Source of the DNA: Aquanectria penicillioides
Taxonomy: Eukaryota; Ascomycota; Sordariomycetes; Hypocreales; Nectriaceae
Assembly: GCA_003415625.1 (NCBI GenBank)
Contig: PYIU01000005.1
Coordinates: 2,981,001 to 3,045,000 of the forward strand
Reading direction: 5' to 3'
DNA length: 64,000 bases
Translations under genes and position numbers: made by a program
Notes under the pieces: generated by a model
What the model was told of the DNA's origin: nothing
The model's database searches: none
The model's input: only the letters and a program-made list of their open reading frames with translations
Part shown: piece by piece, positions 45,462-56,100 of the stretch
Layout: each line of letters begins with the position of its first letter
Position numbering within the stretch: the stretch's first letter is position 1

Positions 45462-47528
45462 CTATCTTGTCGACGCCCATTTTGGACCGCTGTCAGCTTT
45501 CCTTGGCCCTTCTTGTTTTGCCCATTTCGCTGCAATGAGTTTCATGAGATCCTTCTGGGGGCTGCCAGGATTCTCCCCTCTTACCACAGACATTTGTTCT
45601 TTAACAAAAGCTTGGTATCGACTCGTCGTCTTCCCGGTGACACCAGCACCTCCTCCCCGAGGTACAGGCTTGGTCTGCCGTAACTGACCTTTACAACTCC
45701 CGCAACGATGACGTTGGGGGTCGATGCTCTTGGAGTGGCGCTTAAACTCCGTCCCACACGCCTCGCACCCCCAAACGTACTTGAAGTCAATGTCGTAGCT
45801 GTGCTTCGTCGTCACCTCAATCCCTCGATCGCCAAAGACTTGCGAGCACTTTGCCGCCCATGCCTTGAACTCTTTACCGTGAGGGTTGTTGGTCACGCCA
45901 CTGACCATAAAGTTGGCCAAGTGGCAGAATTCATGTGCCATCACGTTAAGCAAGCGGTGCTCATCATCAATAACCTTCTCGGCCAACTCAATGGATGCAT
46001 GGTGTTTGTACTGCACTGGCACCTGCGTGCCATCGGTTTGGCGAGTGCGGATCGTCTCTCGTCGCCAACTTGCACGCCCTGCTGTCGTATTGAGGGTCTT
46101 AGTCCATACAAGTTTTATGCCACCCGTCGAATCTGCTAGCTGTGCAATCCTCCCCTGGGTGATTTCGTGGTCGAGCTCCCCAAGGAAACTCTCTGCCAGG
46201 GCGTGTTTCCTCATGCCAAAGGCTTTCTTGGTTTCTTTCTTGGGCGCTTTCTTCGGGCTTGACTGATCAGGATGCTTAAGTGCTGGGGGTATTATGAGTT
46301 TTCGGGGAGAATGTTGGTCATTCCAATCATTCACCAAATCTTGACTCCAGAAGTCGTCCATACTAGGTCGATGAGGTGTTTGGGGGATTATTGTCGTTTT
46401 TTTAGGAGAAGCCAGTCCTTTTGCCTTCGAAATCTTTGGCGGTGTGTTTGGGGGAGTAGTAAATTGGCCAAGTTTTGATGCCTGACTCTCATCGTCCGAA
46501 AATTCCTGAAGCTGAAGGCGAAGTTTGGACAGGGTATCTGCAAGGTCCACAGCTGTAGTTTTGGCGACCGCGTGTTTGCGGCCCCCGTCCTTGTTGTGCT
46601 CCCGAGATACCTTTAACGATAGATGGTTTCGATTTCCTGAAGAAACATCTTGAGTTGAAGAAATATCTTGTTCAGCTTTGTTGGACCGTTTGGGCCCAAG
46701 CAGCGTTTCAGATTCTGCTGTTTTCAATGTCCCCGTAGGATTTCGAGCATGTGTTGCGTGTGTTTCCCCAGGAAATTTCCTACTTGGTCGAAACGCCGAG
46801 TCATCAAATTCTGAATGAAATGCTGAATCCTCTTGAAAACTGGATGCAATCTCCTCTGCAGTCTGGTACGTGCTCGGGTCTTCAACTTCTTCATCGTCGT
46901 CGAGTGATTCTGTGTCCGAACGACGAGCCAAATCCCCCACAAGTTCCGATGCCTCTGACAACTTTTCCACCGAAGTTTTTGCCGCTCTTAAATTAGATGG
47001 TGTTTTTGATTTTGATTGCGGGCCTAGTCTCGTTCTTTTCAAATTCCGGATTCTGGTAAGTAAGGTTTCCTCCTCGTCAGAACTACTAACACCATTGGTT
47101 CCATCCTCCGAATCCTCGATCAGCGGCAGTCGAGTTCTTCGGGGTCTTCGCATACGAATTTGGGGCTCATCCTCCTCCGAGCTAGAATTGGAAGTTGGAT
47201 TCGCAAACGATGGCCCTTTCGGCATCTGGCGAACCTCATTCTGCGTCTTCCTTGGTTTCCCATCTGCATCACTCTGGGAAATTCCAGGCTCCTCAGAACT
47301 CCATCTTTGAAAGAGAGGATTCGTCGCAGCCTGACTTGATTCGCCAAGCCTCCGTACTCGACGAATTCCAGATTTGGAAGTGGGTTTGAGAGTCAATGAG
47401 GCTGCCTGGGTCTTCTTCGGTAGGGGGATCGATGCTCTTGTTGCTCTGGTGCTTGGCTCATGCAGAAGTGTCTTCAGGTCTGGGAGTTCATCGTCGCTGG
47501 AGGGACAGCGTTCTACCAAACGAGCCAT
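45462..47528 (-). CDS. SprT-domain zinc metalloprotease, GCNA-like, with long disordered N-terminus
   Basis: An uninterrupted frame of 688 codons. Residues 1 to about 450 are low-complexity, Ser-, Glu- and Arg-rich and disordered-looking, with acidic clusters such as DTESLDDDEEVED and SSSDEEETLL. The C-terminal third is a SprT-like domain: LLNVMAHEFCHLANFM gives the HExxH zinc site (His532, Glu533, His536), NNPHGKEFKAWA the third-ligand region, and WGCEAC with RCGSCKGQL a zinc ribbon. Domain order (acidic tail, SprT, zinc ribbon) matches GCNA/ACRC-type proteases, which act on DNA-protein crosslinks in other eukaryotes. The role here is inferred. A peptide resembling a SUMO-interacting motif sits just past the stop in another frame, so the last ten residues of the model are less certain than the rest. 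Confidence 0.85.
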   Translation of the reverse strand: MARLVERCPSSDDELPDLKTLLHEPSTRATRASIPLPKKTQAASLTLKPTSKSGIRRVRRLGESSQAATNPLFQRWSSEEPGISQSDADGKPRKTQNEVRQMPKGPSFANPTSNSSSEEDEPQIRMRRPRRTRLPLIEDSEDGTNGVSSSDEEETLLTRIRNLKRTRLGPQSKSKTPSNLRAAKTSVEKLSEASELVGDLARRSDTESLDDDEEVEDPSTYQTAEEIASSFQEDSAFHSEFDDSAFRPSRKFPGETHATHARNPTGTLKTAESETLLGPKRSNKAEQDISSTQDVSSGNRNHLSLKVSREHNKDGGRKHAVAKTTAVDLADTLSKLRLQLQEFSDDESQASKLGQFTTPPNTPPKISKAKGLASPKKTTIIPQTPHRPSMDDFWSQDLVNDWNDQHSPRKLIIPPALKHPDQSSPKKAPKKETKKAFGMRKHALAESFLGELDHEITQGRIAQLADSTGGIKLVWTKTLNTTAGRASWRRETIRTRQTDGTQVPVQYKHHASIELAEKVIDDEHRLLNVMAHEFCHLANFMVSGVTNNPHGKEFKAWAAKCSQVFGDRGIEVTTKHSYDIDFKYVWGCEACGTEFKRHSKSIDPQRHRCGSCKGQLRQTKPVPRGGGAGVTGKTTSRYQAFVKEQMSVVRGENPGSPQKDLMKLIAAKWAKQEGPRKADSGPKWASTR

Positions 47529-50500
47529 AGTGGATGTGCGGCAGAGCGAATGGTATGTATAGCTGTGTTCACGATTTTAGAAGAACAACTACCGTGCTGT
47601 ATATGGCTGTCTTTGGCATGCGATAAGATAACCCGAAAATGGTCATTAGAGACCGATTTAGTAAGAAAGAATATTATGAGAGGCCATATAAGAAAAGGTT
47701 CTCCTTAGCTAGACGACTCCGGAGATTGTGTCTGGGCGGAAGTGTTATAGAGGTATGATCCGAAATCGAACAGGCTATGCAGAGCAAACCCGTTTCCTTC
47801 TCGGCACACTCAAAACTGTAACCAGGGGCAACACACAAAGTTGGAATCTACGTGATCAAATGTGCTCACGTGACTGTCGCCATCAGCATTGGCATCGGAA
47901 TGTGGGGCATGGATCAAATTGGTGTGCTAATCCAAGACCATTCATTACTCCCTGGGAGTACGAGTGCGGCTGGTAAAGCCCAAGTCGGCAAGAGGAATGG
48001 GATAGAGATTCTATGGAAGGATATTTGCACGACACAGCTCCGAAATCCGAGGGGAATGAAGCTGGCTGCAGTTTAGAAATGTTGCGGTCTATTAATAGCG
48101 CCCCATCGAGACGCTATTTCGCGTGACCAAGTGATCTTAAACGCCTTACCAAGAGGAGGATATGGCAACTTAATAAATCAAACGCCAAGAGCTTGTGCGG
48201 GCGTACCCGAGTGCTCCGAAAGAAAAAAAGCTATAATGAGCGATAGGGTGAAGAATTTGATAATTACGGTCAACAGCTACGGGTTATTGGTTATCGTCCC
48301 CATCTCTCGAAACGTCTCGAATAGACACGCAGGAGCAGGGTTGACAGAGGCCTTGAGCTGCGGCATGCACTGACCTGTAGCTGGCGTTTAAACAAATCAC
48401 AGCTCATCGCTTCTCTAACGACGTCAACCTCTGACAACACTTCGCCTCCCGGAGTCATGCCTTGGTGGGCTTGAGTTTTGGCCTGGGGTTGAACCTGGTT
48501 GATGTGAGTGGTTGGCGCGCCAGCCAGGGGGGAGGAAGGGGGAGAAAAGGGGGTAACCAACCTGCCCCCGCCGCCACTTATCAAGTCGAGGCCCCAGAAG
48601 TTGTGCAGTGGGGTGTGTGTTGTCTGTCCAAGAGTGATCCTCATTGGCGTTGGCTATGGGTTGATCACTGGAGGGGATGGACAAGGAGATCGCGGATGTC
48701 CACGTTAGGAGCCGGATGATGAGATATTGAGATGCGCTGTCCACCAGTCTGGTGATACCATGGTTTTGTTGTAATAGACACCGTGGAAAATAATGTCACG
48801 CGGAAGTTGCTGTTCTTATCTGTCGTTTCGACATGTTCTGATTTATTGGCGATAGCCACGCCGCCTCCTTTCACAAATGTCGATAGTGAAATGCAAGTGA
48901 CGAGAAGCGGGCTCAACATGGGGTGTTCTAACCTGAAGGCGGGTGGCGGTGCGCCAGGTTCGTCTGACGTCTGGAAACAGGCTGAGGAGGATTTCCAAGG
49001 ATTCAGGCACCGAAGCACATCGCTCCATGGTGTGGACCCATTGTGTGGATACGAGCACAAAAGGACGGACACGACATTGTACCAAATTGGGACGGGGATC
49101 TGGATCGCGTGTGTGGGATCGCCCCTGGTCCGGGTGTCAAAAAAAAAAAAAAAAAAAAGGAACATGGCACTTCCCTAGCAAGGACACGACGATGGGCGAG
49201 AGCTAATTTGAACTGTGATGTAGTTGGATAGTGCGCGGCAGTGCGAGGCAGTGGTCGTCATCGTTGTGTGTCCGTCGTTGCGTCGCCAGCGACTACTCAC
49301 GGTAATTCCGGCGTGGAGCATGCACAGATTAGAGTGGAGAAGAGGCTGGGTGCCGAGCAGGGCCAAGAATAGGCCAAAGAAGGAAACGACGTCGATTACT
49401 GATCGGACACGCAGTAGTTAACGAACATCTAAAGGGATTCTCCATTTCTGCTTCTTCAATTCCCTCATGTTCAATTTGTACAAAAGGAAAAAAAATCGGT
49501 CCCCCATGTTGCCCCCGGTGCCTGACGCATTAGCTAGGTTGCCTGGATATAGGCGTATTTGCAGTATAGGGTGGTTGATTCTCACATCCTGGCTATCTAT
49601 GGGCGCATGCCGAGAGGTAAAGTCTAACGATAACGGCTTTCTTGCCCAGGATACTATTCATTCAAATAAACCCGAGGCCGATGTTGATTCCAATGACTTC
49701 ATCTGTGTGCCACCGCTTCAACTGGAACAGGTACTGAGGATGCAAATTTGCTAGAAAGCTCGGCATTGCTTCGTGCGGTCCTCAATTGATCTGAGACGCG
49801 GAAAGTTAAGCCCCGGGAGGAGTCTAGAATGAGATTAATTCGAGACTGAATATCACCCCTAGCCCTCTAATGGATCGATTTGCCGGGATCCCGCAAAGCC
49901 GGGACGTGACTGACGGCTTGACGGGCAACATGTGATGAAAGGAGGTTGAAGTCTCCACCGTAATGGCCTTGGCTGCTTAATATAGCAGTACGTCATCAAA
50001 GATCGTGGACAGGAAACCTGGAAAGGACAACAAGTGATCATTGAAAAGAGAGAGGTAGAATTGGGCAGCTTACTGGCCCGTCTCTCTCAAAGGATTAACA
50101 GCAACCAACATTCCCATAAGGTCAAATTCAGAGATCAGTCCCGGGCGATATGTATTGCAGCTTGGGAGTGTAGGAACTGTGTGCATTTAGTTGGCTGACC
50201 ACCCACATGCTATCGAAATGACGGCGTAATGAGAGGTCGTATTCTAGAATGGATCACTGTGTGGAAAAGAAGCGTTGTTAGCGGCATGGCTAGTCACGTA
50301 GCCTCTTTATTACTGTACATCGTATTATTGAAAAAAAGTATTTCGTGGAGCTAGACGTGCAACAACCCAACACATTATGTCCGATTATTGGTGATGATCA
50401 GCATGCAGAAAACAGGTTTGTCATGATTCCCCCCCCCTGCATGGGTATAGATCAATCTCTCATGACACATTTTCTAGCGTGGTCCTCCTTCCGATGTGCT

Positions 50501-53164
50501 CGCCAGCCCGTGTCCTGTTACAGTTGCAACGAAAATACGTCTTTGAAGGTGTACAGTTCCGTGTGATGCTGAGCAAGCGTCGGCGTGGTGCGCTGAATAC
50601 GAGGTGGGACTTTGGATGGGATGCTAAGAATCGTGGAATGGCATGTAAACGGCACAAATGGAACATACGCGTAGGACAAAGCGGCGAGGTTGCTTGCGGA
50701 GAGCAATGCACATAAACAGTTCGGTGACAATAAGGTAAGGCTGGGGGATAGACAAAAGGCAGAAGACAGAGATTGGAGCTTCGGAAAGGCCACTCTGATG
50801 AACGAAGCTTGTCTTGGATGTACAGTATGTGCTCCCTACGGCACATACATCCGGACGCGCCGTTCAGGGGGCGTCGTGGGCTTTGGACCACGGGCCTCCC
50901 AGGGGAAGAAAAAGATGGATGCCCGCCTCAGCTACCAGTGACGGACGCGTGTCGGACCATTTTCTCATTCTTGCTGGTACCTGCATAGTACTTTGAAGCG
51001 CAAATGTGTGAACAAGCTGGGACTCCCTTATGTGGAGGGCGAGAGAGGATGTCAGTGGGTTGCAGTGGGTTCCTTACGGAAGACCTAGGCTGTTAGTGGA
51101 TCCGATGTCCGCCGCCCGCAGCGCCATCACCACCCTCAGCGCCGAACAATTGACTGTCAGTGCCGATTACCTCAGCGCAATCCGGTGCATGATTGGCTAG
51201 GGATTGCGGTGGCTCAGCAGAGCAGGGGTAAGCGGGAGACACCCGAAGGCTCCGACAAAGTCTCTTCCATGTATACATGCGGATCCACGGGGGGCGACGA
51301 ATGCACTCTGCGCCCCAGCCACCACCGCAAAACCTGGAAGGGAACGAACAAGAAGGAAAGAAAAAAAAAAAGGAAAAAAAAGAGGCCCAGGGACCCAACC
51401 GCCAACACCAACGCCAACACCACCCTCCCAAGAACCACCTTGCCCACTCACACCCACGCCAACCACTCACAAACCGCACCTTTGAGTGTACTCCTAATCG
51501 TTGCCCCTGGGCGCTCCGGGGCCTTGGTGGGTATCCGACCCGGCCTCATCCTTGTCACACGCATCCGAACCTGTGCTGTACCTGGTATTGTGAGTGGCGG
51601 GCGCTGGTTCCAACTTTACCACATGCCCAGTGGAGGTCAAGCACACGTACCCCCTACACCCAGTGCGTCTCGTTCTTGATTCGACCCAACCTGCACACAT
51701 TGGTGCCGTATGCGAGGTACAACATTTTTCTGGATATCGCTAGGTACTTGAGTATCCGTACAGTACGTCGGGGCTCCCTCCCAGGCCTCTTCCCTTTCAT
51801 GCGCCATGTTTATTGGCGTCGAGGTCACTGTCAGAACTACGGTCGAGGACGAGATAGTCCTCAAACTTAGTCAGTTGAGATGTTGGACGTCTACCGTGCC
51901 CAAAGTTCAGGATGCACTAGTAGGGATGCCTTGACATGCCGTAGACACACAGTATCCCTTTCAATCAAAACCACTGAGTACTCTGTATCTCTAGGGGTTG
52001 GTCCGCTGGAAGTTGCACTGTCAGTGCTGTGCTGATCCACCCAGGTAAACCGCCGTGGGCCCAAACCTTCCACTGTAACCCTGTGATTGCAGCGTTCCTG
52101 GAGGTTTCTTCGGTACTTTCGCTTCCTGTCCCGGACGGATCCTCCCTCCTCTCCTGGATCTTGTCTGGCCTGGCGTGGCCCTGTCTAGCTGGCCTCCCTC
52201 CCTGCTTTCCCAGCGCTGTCCTGCACATGCTCCTCCACTTTCCCACGCCCACACCCACTCCGAAGTCCACTCCCCTCTCGATCGCTCACACTCGCGCACT
52301 CCCCTACCTCATCTACTCGCACTCTCTCTCATCCGTTCCTCTTCATCCTCTTTCTCCTTCCTTCTTCCCTTTGCCCTCACACTGCACAAACTCATCGCCT
52401 CAAGTCGGTTTGCGTTTTGCGCGCGCGTGTGTGTCGGGGGAAAGCCAAAGACTGTCACTTTCTTAGCGTCCTGTTCCTATCAGGAGCCAACCTCACACTC
52501 GCTCAATTATTCCATTCCCTGCCAATTTCCCACCCGAATCCACCCCCTTGTGTGGTACACGCAAATCCACCCCTCCGACAAGAATAACCCGGCACCGAGA
52601 CGCCCGTCGTTTCCGTTCTTGTCCTCAAGAAAACCGACTTCTTTGATCCTGCAACGAGCATCGCAGCACTCTTTTTTCACATTTCGATAGCCCACGAGGC
52701 GATATTCCTGAGGCGAACTCTTCTTCGCCCTGAACCCCGAACCTCGAGTGAATCACGTTCGTTCCTCGGCGAGGTTGATTCATCTCTCCTCCTCGATTCC
52801 CTCCCTCAACGCTCCCTTCGTCTTTGGATCACTCAGCAACCAAGTCGCTATCAACCATCCAGCCTGCACACTGTCTGTTACAGCTGGGCTTACCGCCTAA
52901 CGAAACAACAATCTATCCGATAATCTTGCTGTGCCGGCCACACTTGTTGACAAATTCTGTATCACGGTCTCAATTATCCCCATGTTCGCCTCTAGGTGAG
53001 TCGATCTTTAGCTCCTCCCATCTGATCCTTTCCCCACGACGTCGTTATCCTCAATCGATGGGTCGATGTGAATCCGCGTCACGTAGCTTCAGAATTCATG
53101 CATCATCTTGGCTTCTTGGTCCCTGCTAACTTAGGATTAACACAGATAAGTAAATTTGAGCAAC
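47529..53164. promoter_or_regulatory. 5.6 kb intergenic region ending in the FKS1 leader
   Basis: I find no recognisable coding region from the SprT start to FKS1. Frames are short and overlap on both strands. A-rich tracts occur at 49,139-49,158 and 51,361-51,380. From about 52,100 the plus strand becomes strongly pyrimidine-rich (CTC, TTC and CCT runs to about 52,700), as in leaders of highly expressed fungal genes. Confidence 0.5.
52996..53145 (+). other. Probable 5' UTR intron of FKS1
   Basis: A consensus donor (TAG then GTGAGT) at 52,996 pairs with a GCTAAC branch site at 53,125-53,130 and an ACACAG acceptor ending at 53,145. That is 19 nt before the FKS1 start codon. The resulting 150-nt intron would lie in the 5' UTR. 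Confidence 0.6.
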
Positions 53165-56100
53165 ATGTCGGGATACCCAGGTGGTGGTCCTAACGACCGC
53201 TATGATGATGGTTACAACCATCAAGGGCATGAGCAAGGGGGAAATACTGACTCCTACTACCAAGATGATCAGTACTACGACCAAGGCTACGATAACCGTG
53301 GGCACCAGAACGCTGGCAACGGCAACAACGACGGCTATTATGACGAATCGTAAGCTCACCCCAATTTTTGACTGCTTAGTTTCCATGGGCTAATTAGAAT
53401 ACAATGACAGAGGCTATTACAACGCCGACCCCAACAACCCGTATCATCAAGATGGCGGCTACTACGATGGCCAAGACCAGTACCAAGACGAATACTACAA
53501 CGGGCAGGGCGGCTACTATGACCAGGACTACAACCAAGGCTACAACGGCGAAGGCGGACGCCACGGGTCTGAAGAAGACTCGGAGACTTTCAGTGACTTC
53601 ACTATGAGATCTGACATGGCTCGAGCTGCTGAGATGGACTACTACGGTCGCGGCGATGAGCGATACAACAGCTATGGAGATGGCCAAGGTGCCCGTGGAT
53701 ACCGGCCCCCTTCTTCCCAGATTTCATATGGTGGTAACCGCTCATCTGGTGCTTCAACCCCCAACTACGGTATGGATTACGGGAATGTCCTCCCAGCTGG
53801 CCAGCGATCTCGCGAGCCGTACCCAGCCTGGACCTCGGACGCTCAGATTCCTCTGTCCAAAGAGGAAATCGAAGACATTTTCCTCGATCTGACGGCGAAG
53901 TTTGGCTTCCAGAGAGACAGCATGCGCAACATGTATGACCACCTAATGGTCCTTCTGGATTCTCGAGCCTCCCGAATGACGCCCAATCAGGCTCTGTTGT
54001 CCCTTCACGCCGATTACATTGGTGGCGATAATGCCAACTATCGCAAGTGGTATTTTGCCGCTCATCTGGACTTGGATGACGCCGTCGGCTTTGCCAATAT
54101 GAAGGGTAAGGGCCTCAAACGTAAGAAGGGCAAGAAGAAGGAGAAGAAGAAGGATGGTGATGGCAATGAGGCTGAGACGCTGCACGACCTAGAGGGTGAC
54201 GACAGTCTCGAAGCCGCCGAGTACCGTTGGAAGACGCGAATGAACCGCATGTCGCAGCACGACCGTGTCCGCCAAATCGCTCTTTACTTGCTTTGCTGGG
54301 GCGAGGCGAATCAAGTTCGATATATGCCCGAGTGCTTGTGCTTCATCTTCAAGTGTGCCGATGATTATCTGAACTCTCCTGCCTGCCAGGCCTTAGTTGA
54401 ACCCGTCGACGAGTTCACCTACCTCAACAACGTCATTACACCACTCTACCAATATTTGCGTGACCAGGGCTACGAGATTCTTGATGGCGTTTACGTTCGC
54501 CGAGAGCGTGACCACAAGCACATCATTGGTTACGATGATTGCAACCAACTTTTCTGGTACCCTGAGGGCATTGAGCGCATCGCCCTTCAAGATAAGAGCA
54601 AGCTGGTCGATGTGCCCCCTGCCGAACGATATCTCAAGCTCCAGGACATCAACTGGAAGAAGTGCTTCTTCAAGACTTACAAGGAGTCTCGGTCCTGGAT
54701 GCATTTGATTGTCAACTTCAACCGTATCTGGATTATTCATTTGACCATGTACTGGTTCTACGTCGCTTACAACTCCCCTACGATCCTTGTCGGTCCCAAG
54801 TATGAACAACAGGTCAATCAGTCTCCTTCCAGCGCGAAGCAACTATCTGCCGTCGGTTTCGGTGGTGGTATCGCATCCCTGATCAACATCATCGCTACAT
54901 TGGCAGAGTGGGCCTATGTGCCTCGTCGCTGGGCTGGTGCTCAGCACTTGACCAAACGCCTGCTGTTTTTGATCATCATCCTCGTCATCAACGTTGGCCC
55001 TGGTGTTAAGGTCTTTATGATCCCCGGTCCTGCGAAGATTGACTTGATCCTTGGCATTGTCCATTTTGTCATCGCCATTATCACCTTCATCTTCTTTTCT
55101 ATCATGCCGCTCGGTGGTTTGTTCGGGAGCTATCTCACCAGAAATTCGAGACGCTACGTTGCTAGTCAGACTTTCACCGCTAGCTACCCGAGATTAAAGG
55201 GCAATGACATGTTCATGTCCTACGGACTATGGGTTACCGTTTTCGGCATCAAGATGGGTGTATCTTATGGCTTCTTGATCTTGTCATTCCGCGACCCCAT
55301 TAGATATCTGGTCGGCATGAACGTGAAGAGCTGTCTTGGCGACAAGCTACTCGGTGGAAACATTCTCTGCCGATATCAGCCTCTCATCCTCTTGATTTTG
55401 ATGTTCTTCACTGATCTCATCTTTTTCTTCCTCGATACCTATTTGTGGTATGTTCTGCTCAACACCGTTTTCTCGGTTGCACGATCGTTCTACATCGGAT
55501 CTTCCATCTGGACTCCTTGGAGAAACATTTTCGCCCGCCTTCCTAAGCGTATTTACTCCAAGGTTCTAGCTACCACAGATATGGAGATCAAGTACAAGCC
55601 CAAAGTCCTCATCTCACAGATTTGGAATGCTGTCGTGATCTCCATGTACCGCGAGCACCTCTTGGCCATTGATCATGTGCAGAAGCTGCTGTACCACCAG
55701 GTCCCGTCAGAACAAGAAGGCAAGCGAACGTTGCGTGCTCCAACCTTCTTCGTCTCTCAAGAAGATCATTCATTCAAGACTGAGTTCTTCCCTAGCTACA
55801 GCGAGGCCGAACGCCGAATTTCCTTTTTCGCCCAGTCGCTTTCCACACCCATTCCTGAGCCTCTGCCTGTCGACAACATGCCCACGTTCACTGTAATGAT
55901 TCCTCACTACGGCGAGAAGATCCTTCTTTCTCTTCGTGAAATTATTCGTGAAGACGAGCCTTACTCTCGTGTCACTCTTCTGGAGTACCTCAAGCAGCTG
56001 CACCCTCACGAATGGGATTGCTTTGTCAAAGATACTAAGATCCTGGCCGATGAGACCTCTCAGTACAATGGCGAGACCGAGAAGAACGAAAAGGACAACG

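Noticed and set aside
51185..51870. Overlapping plus- and minus-strand frames upstream of FKS1
   Set aside because: They cross an A-rich low-complexity tract, conflict with one another and match nothing known.
53350..53397. Alternative FKS1 intron 1 ending at the first AG (53,397)
   Set aside because: It breaks the frame and leaves only about 3 nt between branch site and acceptor. The CAG ending at 53,410 keeps phase and restores the family sequence.
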